A DNA stretch of 45,562 nucleotides from an uncultured Clostridia bacterium (GTDB lineage Bacteria > Bacillota > Clostridia > UBA1381), in NCBI GenBank assembly GCA_944390955.1, contig CALXRY010000053.1, forward strand, positions 1 through 45,562, written 5' to 3'. Position 1 is the first letter of the stretch. Each line of letters starts with the position of its first letter. Both the position numbers and the translations under genes were made by a program. The notes under the pieces were generated by a model. It did not search any database, was not told the DNA's origin, and saw nothing but the letters and a program-made list of their open reading frames with translations. Of this stretch, positions 40,126 to 45,562 are shown one piece after another.

Positions 40126-41779
40126 CTGTACATATCTGCTCGTAGGCATCAATGCAAAGTATATCCACACATCGCTTGCCGTAAGGACGCTTTACGCATA
40201 CGTAAAAAGCCCTCGGCTTTCATGGCGCGAATATAATATAAACGAAGACATCGCCGCCGTATGCGCCGATATTTACGCACAAATGGCCGATACTATTTTG
40301 TTTTCATGCTATATATGGAATATCGAATTTATAATAAGGACTGCGCGGCGACTCAAGCAGGTCGCCCCGGAAACCGAAATAATTTTCGGCGGTCCCGAGG
40401 TATCGTATGCTGCGCAGGAATATATGGAGAAATATTCGTTCATAGACGCGGTCATCTGTGGAGAGGGCGAAGAAACTCTTAAGCGCATAATCGAAACAGG
40501 GACACTAAATCACTTCGGTGTTACATACCGCGATAAGACCGGTCGAATCATTTCGTGCCCTCATCGCCATCCTATAAATGATATTTCAGTTATCCCATTC
40601 CCGTATACCGATGAGGATATAGAACAAAATAAAAATAAGCTCATCTATTACGAATCAAGCCGCGGCTGTCCGTTCGGCTGTACCTACTGCCTTTCCTCGG
40701 CAGACAGATCTCTGCGCTTTCGGGATCTGAGCCTTGTTTTTAACGAGCTTGATTTTTTCATCAGGCACAGCGTTAAAATCGTGAAGTTCACCGACAGGAC
40801 ATTTAACGCCGATAAAAAGCGTGCCGAGGCTATAATAAAATTTCTTATAGACCGCGCACCTAAGACCACATTTCATTTTGAAGCCGCTGCCGACCCGCTT
40901 GACCGCGAAACGCTTAGTCTTTTAAAAACCGCGCCGCCCGGGCTGTTTCAGCTTGAGATCGGAGTTCAGTCGACAAATGAAAAAACGCTTGCCTCAATAA
41001 ACAGAAAAACAAGCATCGCAAAAATAGCCGATACAGTAAGGACAATACGCTCCTTCGGAAATATCCATCTTCATCTTGATCTTATAGCCGGGCTTCCGTA
41101 TGAGGATTACGAAAGCTTCCGCCGCTCATTCAACGACGTATTTGCCATGGAGCCGCACGTTATACAGCTCGGCTTTTTAAAGCTGCTTCACGGCACAAAG
41201 ATACGCGAAGCGCCTGCGATATATACATATGAGCCTCCGTATGAGGTTTTAAAAACGCCGTATATCTCATACGAGGAGCTCTTAAAGCTGAAGCGTATTG
41301 AGGATATAGTCGAAAAATATTATAACAGCGGTGCATTTTCGCGGTCAGTAAAGCAGCTTTGCGGGAGTTTCCCTTCGCCGTTTGATTTTTTTGAAGCGCT
41401 TTCGTTTTTTTATTCGAAAGGCGGATTCGATAAGATAGGTATACCTCGAGACAGGCTTTACGAAATTTTGCTCGCTTTTGCGCAAACGGTCCCGGAAATT
41501 TCCGTACCGCAGTTTACGGAGCTGCTGCTGTTTGACTACCTCGAAAACAACAAGCCGCGCACGCCAAAATGGGCAAAGCGTGAGCCTGTCCTGAAGCAGC
41601 GGTTCAATATCCTGACAGAGGATTTTATAAATGAAAAGCTGCCCGAATATTGCGGCATGAGCGCAAAGGAAATAATAAAGCACGTGTATTTTGAGCGCTT
41701 CTTTTTCCCGGAGCGCATCGTGATATTCGACAGGGAGCACCACAGAATAATCGATACAAAAAAGGAGTCTGATACATAA
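40118..41779 (+). CDS. B12-binding-domain radical SAM protein (DUF4080-type)
   Basis: 553 residues from the ATG at 40118; a GTG at 40109 would add three residues. An N-terminal cobalamin-binding-like Rossmann domain (about 1-120, with FGGPEVS and VICGEGEET) lacks an obvious DxHxxG signature. The radical SAM domain follows with CPFGCTYC (Cys184, 188, 191) binding a 4Fe-4S cluster. The C-terminal part resembles the DUF4080 region often found in Firmicutes. The substrate is unknown; relatives include methyltransferases acting on tRNA or small molecules. It overlaps hpt by 8 bases and the AEC gene by one. Confidence 0.85.
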   Translation: MNNCTYLLVGINAKYIHTSLAVRTLYAYVKSPRLSWREYNINEDIAAVCADIYAQMADTILFSCYIWNIEFIIRTARRLKQVAPETEIIFGGPEVSYAAQEYMEKYSFIDAVICGEGEETLKRIIETGTLNHFGVTYRDKTGRIISCPHRHPINDISVIPFPYTDEDIEQNKNKLIYYESSRGCPFGCTYCLSSADRSLRFRDLSLVFNELDFFIRHSVKIVKFTDRTFNADKKRAEAIIKFLIDRAPKTTFHFEAAADPLDRETLSLLKTAPPGLFQLEIGVQSTNEKTLASINRKTSIAKIADTVRTIRSFGNIHLHLDLIAGLPYEDYESFRRSFNDVFAMEPHVIQLGFLKLLHGTKIREAPAIYTYEPPYEVLKTPYISYEELLKLKRIEDIVEKYYNSGAFSRSVKQLCGSFPSPFDFFEALSFFYSKGGFDKIGIPRDRLYEILLAFAQTVPEISVPQFTELLLFDYLENNKPRTPKWAKREPVLKQRFNILTEDFINEKLPEYCGMSAKEIIKHVYFERFFFPERIVIFDREHHRIIDTKKESDT

Positions 41780-42720
41780 TGACAGAAGGTTTTTTTAGCA
41801 TTGTAAACTGCATAGCCACACTCGGGCTTGCGATACTTGTGGGCTTTGTCTGCTCAAAAACCGGATATCTGCCCGCAGCCGTAAAGCCGGCTCTTTCAAA
41901 AATCGTCGTAAAGCTCACACTTCCGGTTCTGAGAGCGACCTCTCTGACAAAAACAACTATTACACCCGAAAAGCTAATAAACAGCGTATTCATTGTGATA
42001 TGCGGATGGATAGTTATAGGGCTTTTGCAGCTGACAGGTCTTTTGACCGAGCGCATCTTCAAAAAAAGCGCACCACCCATACTACACCGCTGCATGACGT
42101 CGTTCGGAAACGTCGTGTTCGTGGCGTATCCTCTGATACAGAGCCTATACGGCGACGACGGGCTTTATTATGCGGCGCTGTTTGCGTTTGCCGGCGACTG
42201 CTGGCTGTGGACCTTTGGTGTATATTCTCTTTCAAAGCTCGGCGGACAAACCACCTCTCTCACGGCAAATTTAAAGCGGCTGATAAATCCATCAACAATA
42301 GCGTTTACCGTGTCGTTTATAATGATGATATTCGGGCTTAAATTTACCGGAATCATAGGCGATGTAATGAACGGCTTCGGCTCAATGACGACGTATCTTT
42401 CAATGCTGTTTATCGGCTGCGTGCTGGCGGAGGTCGACTTCCGCGGCATATACAAAAAAGCGTCGCTCATAGCGCTGACGCTTTTAAAAATGGTAGTCGT
42501 ACCGTTTATATTCATATTGATATTCAAGCTGATACCAGGAGATCCCATGGTGGAGGCAATAGTGGTTTTGCAGGCGGCAATGCCCGTTTCAACAGTGCTC
42601 GTCATGCTCTGCTCCGAATACGGCGGGGACACTAAATACAGCGCCGAGGGAGTTTTCCTCTCAACGCTTGCAAGTCTTGTCACATTACCTATCGTATACT
42701 CTCTTATAAATATAGTTTAA
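41779..42720 (+). CDS. AEC-family transporter (auxin efflux carrier/malate permease-like)
   Basis: 313 residues with about ten hydrophobic helices. GFVCSKTGYLP, SKIVVKLTLPVLRATSL, GNVVFVAYPL and the late LQAAMPVSTVLVMLCSEYGGD segment are typical of the AEC family, which exports or takes up small organic anions. It starts in the TAATG of the radical SAM gene, so it is translationally coupled. Its stop shares the TTAA at 42717-42720 with the convergent FAD-dependent gene, leaving no space for a terminator. Confidence 0.9.
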   Translation: MTEGFFSIVNCIATLGLAILVGFVCSKTGYLPAAVKPALSKIVVKLTLPVLRATSLTKTTITPEKLINSVFIVICGWIVIGLLQLTGLLTERIFKKSAPPILHRCMTSFGNVVFVAYPLIQSLYGDDGLYYAALFAFAGDCWLWTFGVYSLSKLGGQTTSLTANLKRLINPSTIAFTVSFIMMIFGLKFTGIIGDVMNGFGSMTTYLSMLFIGCVLAEVDFRGIYKKASLIALTLLKMVVVPFIFILIFKLIPGDPMVEAIVVLQAAMPVSTVLVMLCSEYGGDTKYSAEGVFLSTLASLVTLPIVYSLINIV

Positions 42721-44273
42721 TCTGCACACGCCGAGGCTATTGCCTCGGCCGTTTTTATGCCGTCTACCGCTGCAGAGGTTATCCCTCCGGCGTATCCTGC
42801 GCCCTCTCCGCACGGATATATCCCCTTTATGCTGCTCTCCATCCTGCTATTTCTCAATATCCTGACAGGTGATGACGAGCGCGTTTCGGGGCCGGTGAGA
42901 ACCGCATTTCCATCCGCAAATCCAGGCAGCTTTTTGTCCATTTCGATTATTCCTTCACGCAGCGATTCGACAATATAATCAGGAAAAACATCCGCAAGCT
43001 CGCACCAAACGACGTCCGGACGGTATGTAGGATCAGGAGCTTCTCCTGCTATTTTAGTGTCCCTTTTCAGAAAATCACCGACACGCTGTGCAGGCGCTTT
43101 ATACGAACCGGAAAGCTCATACGCCTTTTGTTCTATCTCTCTTTGCAAGTACATTCCGCCGAGAACTCCGCCTTCTTTGAAATCATCAGAAGAAACATTT
43201 ACAAGGACAGCACTATTTGCATTTTTTCCATCACGTGCAAAATAACTCATCCCATTTGTAGCAATTCCGCCTCTCTCAGATGCGGACGCCACTACGACTC
43301 CTCCTGGGCACATGCAGAACGTATATACTCCGCGCCCGTTTTTAAGATGCACTGCAAGCTTATAATCCGCCGCACCGAGCTTATCATAAAAATCACCATA
43401 CTGCGTCTTATTTATATTCTCCTGCAGATGCTCTATCCTTGCTCCTATTGAGAAGCTCTTGCTTTCCATTTTGAGCCCGTTTTTATAGAGCATAGAAAAA
43501 GTGTCCCTCGCACTGTGGCCGGCTGCGATAACCAGATATTTTGTTTTTATTGTATATTTAGCACCCCCGTTCTTTACGGCGTTTACCGCTTTAAGACATC
43601 CGTTTTCGGCTTCAAAGCTGTCAAATCTTGTGCAGAAACGCACCTCGCCTCCGAGCGACTCTATTTCCTTGCGTATTGCCTTTACGACCTTGCACAGATT
43701 ATCGGTACCGATATGCGGCTTTGCGTTATACAATATTTCCTCAGGAGCGCCGTGGCGGTAAAATTCCTCAAGCACAAGGCGTATTCGCGTGTCCTTTATC
43801 CCCGTGTTTAGCTTGCCGTCGGAAAAAGTCCCTGCACCGCCCTCACCGAACTGGACGTTTGATTCGGTATCAAGCTCTCCTCCGCTCCAGAAAGCTTCCA
43901 CATCTTTTCTGCGTTCGTCAACATTTTTTCCGCGTTCAAGGATTATGACCTTAAAACCGTTCCGCGCAAGCATAAGCCCGCACATAAGCCCCGCAGGTCC
44001 GCTGCCCGCTATGACGATCGGCTCCTCCGGCGGCGTTCCCTTTGGGAATTTATACGGCTTTTCCTTTACCTTAACGGCATTCTTGAGCTTTTTCAGCAGC
44101 TTTTCCTCATGCTTCGACTCAATATCTATTGTGTATACAAAATGGACGTCGCTTTTTCTGCGTGCGTCTACTGATTTTTTAAATATCTTAAACTCTGTTT
44201 CTCCTGTCAGCTTAGCAACGATCGAATTAATGTCCCCGTCGATCGGACATTTTATATTTGATATCCTTATCAC
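42717..44273 (-). CDS. FAD-dependent dehydrogenase (COG2509-like), GTG start
   Basis: 518 residues from the GTG at 44273; GGAGAGG lies nine bases upstream and the protein then starts with IRISNIKCPID, as in relatives. The frame extends to a TTG at 44291 without a site. A short N-terminal ferredoxin-like domain (about 1-80) precedes a Rossmann FAD domain with IAGSGPAGLMCGLMLARNG and ILERG, FGEGGAGTFSDGKL, VIAAGHSARDT and the C-terminal GEGAGYAGGITSAAVDG. The reaction is unknown. It shares direction with DUF4363, whose stop lies 44 bases upstream, so it may be the last gene of that operon. Confidence 0.88.
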   Translation of the reverse strand: MIRISNIKCPIDGDINSIVAKLTGETEFKIFKKSVDARRKSDVHFVYTIDIESKHEEKLLKKLKNAVKVKEKPYKFPKGTPPEEPIVIAGSGPAGLMCGLMLARNGFKVIILERGKNVDERRKDVEAFWSGGELDTESNVQFGEGGAGTFSDGKLNTGIKDTRIRLVLEEFYRHGAPEEILYNAKPHIGTDNLCKVVKAIRKEIESLGGEVRFCTRFDSFEAENGCLKAVNAVKNGGAKYTIKTKYLVIAAGHSARDTFSMLYKNGLKMESKSFSIGARIEHLQENINKTQYGDFYDKLGAADYKLAVHLKNGRGVYTFCMCPGGVVVASASERGGIATNGMSYFARDGKNANSAVLVNVSSDDFKEGGVLGGMYLQREIEQKAYELSGSYKAPAQRVGDFLKRDTKIAGEAPDPTYRPDVVWCELADVFPDYIVESLREGIIEMDKKLPGFADGNAVLTGPETRSSSPVRILRNSRMESSIKGIYPCGEGAGYAGGITSAAVDGIKTAEAIASACAD

Positions 44274-44317
44274 AAATATGTTCCTCTCCAAATATTTTTT
44301 ATGACATTATATCATAA

Positions 44318-44698
44318 TCACAGTATATTTTCAATCCTGAGCTTAAAATTTTTTGGCAGATGCTCAAATAAAAATTCCAATGAAGCGCATTTTGCAAGAG
44401 CATCGGCCTTGCTGCCGTTTTCAGTATAAGTCCTCAGCTCCGCGAGGTTTATTTCTATCTCATCCATTTCGTTATGCTTTCCCGTTGCATCCATTACAGC
44501 CCTTTTCTGCTCAAGATAAAAGCCTATTTCTTCTACACCGAGCAGCGCTTCCTCAAAGTTCTCGTCCTCTATAAACCGCCTGACCTCTTGGCTGTCTGAA
44601 ACAAGCTGACCCGATATTTTTTCAAGCCCTGAGGTATATTCAATGCTTCCCCACACTATGAGTGCACCTATGATAAGGGAAATAATAAGACTTTTCAT
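44318..44698 (-). CDS. DUF4363 family protein
   Basis: 126 residues from MKSLIISLIIGALIVWGS, a signal-anchor helix (about 3-18) followed by a helical, acidic extracytoplasmic domain. The size and layout match DUF4363, commonly encoded next to DUF421 genes in Clostridia, as here. GGAGG lies six bases before the ATG. The open frame continues upstream to 44905, but that extension runs through the repeat element at 44737-44897 and is not believed. Function is unknown; an accessory to the DUF421 membrane protein is plausible. Confidence 0.8.
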   Translation of the reverse strand: MKSLIISLIIGALIVWGSIEYTSGLEKISGQLVSDSQEVRRFIEDENFEEALLGVEEIGFYLEQKRAVMDATGKHNEMDEIEINLAELRTYTENGSKADALAKCASLEFLFEHLPKNFKLRIENIL

Positions 44699-44736
44699 TT
44701 TTATCCTCCATTCACCGTTCACCGTGGAATAAATCA

Positions 44737-44897
44737 TAACGAGAAAAAGAAGCAAACAGATTGCCGCACAACGGGGCGACGGCGTATACCTACGGTTTTG
44801 CTTTGCAAAACTTGCCTTTGGCAACTTCCGCACTGCGGAAGCGTAAGTACTCCGAGCCACAGTGGGTGGTGAGATGCGCCGCTTATTTTCCTCGTTA
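44737..44897. repeat. 161-bp hairpin-rich element with terminal inverted repeats
   Basis: The 17-bp ends (44737-44753 and 44881-44897) are inverted repeats with two mismatches, TAACGAG outermost. Inside are three consecutive perfect hairpins: GTTTTGC-TTT-GCAAAAC, TTGCC-TTT-GGCAA and CTTCCGC-ACT-GCGGAAG. The outermost TA on each side could be a target duplication, as in mariner-type miniature elements. It lies between DUF421 and DUF4363, and its right end supplies the TAA stop of DUF421. Confidence 0.75.
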
Positions 44898-45562
44898 GTG
44901 TCCATTCTTTAATTGGATAAACAATTCTCCCTCCGCATTAAGGGAGAATAAAAATACGTCCTGCGTCCGCTTTATCCCCTGCTTCTCAAGCTCATCACGC
45001 AGCCATGCAAGCGAATGCTGCGAGCGCTTCAGCTCCTCCTTATTTAGTGTCCCGTCTGAGATTATAACAAACGGCAGTCCCTCCTTTTTTACCTCTTTCC
45101 GCGAAAGGTCGTCCACCGTCACGCCCCGCGCTCCGCGCTTTTCAATAACGCTCAGCTTGCCGCTCGTCTCCACTACCGCCGCCTCCACATCGGAAATATC
45201 GTGACAGCCGTTCAGGCGCAGCTCCGACAGCAGGTCGTTCACGTTGAAGCGCAGCCTGAGCAGCTCGCTTTCGATTATCTTCCCATCATATATAACTATG
45301 CTCGGTTCTCCTGTCAGGAATCGCCTTGCACGCTTGCTCTTAAGGCTCAGGAACGACAGCACTACCTCCGCCACTATGAGCGTAAGCACAGGCAATATCC
45401 CCCACAGCAGCGGTATATCTATATCCTGCATCGGCACCGACGCAAGATCGCTTATCATTATCGCCACAACAAGCTCCGACGGCTGAAGCTCACCGAGCTG
45501 GCGCTTTCCCATGACCCTGAGCGAAACTATTACGGTGCCGTAAAGTATCAGCGTTCTGAGTA
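44895..45562 (-). CDS. DUF421 (YetF-family) membrane protein, 5' end cut by the window edge
   Basis: 222 residues visible. The frame continues upstream of the internal Met at 45512 to the edge, encoding LRTLILYGTVIVSLRVMGKR, the usual DUF421 N-terminal helix; only a few residues can be missing. Two to three membrane helices (to about residue 70) precede a cytoplasmic domain with FNVNDLLSELRLNG, VEAAVVETSGKLSV and a C-terminal SLAWLRDELEKQG region typical of YetF/YdfR proteins, whose role is not settled (spore and stress links in Bacillus). The stop codon is formed by the end of the repeat element at 44737-44897. DUF4363 follows. Confidence 0.88.
   Translation of the reverse strand, partial: LRTLILYGTVIVSLRVMGKRQLGELQPSELVVAIMISDLASVPMQDIDIPLLWGILPVLTLIVAEVVLSFLSLKSKRARRFLTGEPSIVIYDGKIIESELLRLRFNVNDLLSELRLNGCHDISDVEAAVVETSGKLSVIEKRGARGVTVDDLSRKEVKKEGLPFVIISDGTLNKEELKRSQHSLAWLRDELEKQGIKRTQDVFLFSLNAEGELFIQLKNGH

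Noticed and set aside
44699-44905. N-terminal extension of DUF4363 reading through the repeat element
   Set aside because: The real start at 44698 has GGAGG and a signal-anchor; the extension encodes low-complexity basic sequence from hairpins and overlaps the DUF421 stop.
1-45562. tRNA, rRNA, transposase or prophage genes
   Set aside because: None recognised by eye on either strand. A covariance search for small RNAs could still find something.

Overview
The window looks like chromosome from a low-to-mid-GC anaerobic Firmicute of the class Clostridia. Four secreted proteins carry S-layer homology (SLH) domains, the fructose-1,6-bisphosphatase is class III, ribosome binding sites are strong, and nearly every operon has a TTGACA/TATAAT-type promoter and a hairpin-plus-T-run terminator. 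Two rhamnogalacturonan-acetylesterase-like SGNH hydrolases (one exported, one cytoplasmic), a xylulokinase and an aldose epimerase suggest a plant-polysaccharide (pectin) user. A Monoglobus- or Oscillospirales-like gut bacterium would fit, but that is inference. I saw no rRNA, tRNA, CRISPR array, prophage or transposase gene.

Layout. 1-3900: the 5' end of a leftward gene at the edge with a consensus promoter, a 970-residue SLH protein ending in three 210-residue repeats, and a small YtxH-like protein. 4000-7630: a DUF1015 gene, then rplU-rpmA-obgE. 7650-11420: an orphan PqqD / HPr-kinase-like pair, an SLH protein, and an SLH-anchored N-acetylmuramoyl-L-alanine amidase. 11480-14790: aldose epimerase, HAD phosphatase and xylulokinase. 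14820-22960: a 1269-residue exported SGNH hydrolase divergent from fbp, followed by a cytoplasmic SGNH hydrolase and a Cof-type HAD phosphatase. 22998-24896: another SLH/beta-helix protein. 25235-29867: an operon of polyprenyl-phosphate glycosyltransferase, thioredoxin reductase, beta-CASP metallo-hydrolase and a YeiH-type membrane protein. 29950-31910: a membrane-anchored Big_2/glucosaminidase. 31928-37186: the str operon on the minus strand (L7Ae-like, rpsL, rpsG, fusA, then tuf with its own promoter). 37301-42720: an unrecognised membrane-anchored protein and a tightly overlapping EamA-hpt-radical SAM-AEC operon. 42717-45562: a leftward operon of DUF421 (cut by the right edge), DUF4363 and an FAD-dependent dehydrogenase.

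How the genes work together. The SLH proteins, amidase, glucosaminidase and large SGNH hydrolase make this a cell-envelope and surface-polymer neighbourhood interleaved with conserved translation genes. The exported and cytoplasmic SGNH hydrolases flank fbp, so deacetylation of imported oligosaccharide may be linked to sugar metabolism. Observations most worth following are: a short module shared by two SLH proteins just after the anchor; the orphan PqqD/kinase pair with a palindrome around its -10 box; tandem 101-bp repeats between rpsG and fusA; a 161-bp hairpin-rich element that supplies the stop codon of the DUF421 gene; an L27 lacking the Prp-cleaved extension together with absence of prp; and an arginine in S12 at a known streptomycin-resistance position.
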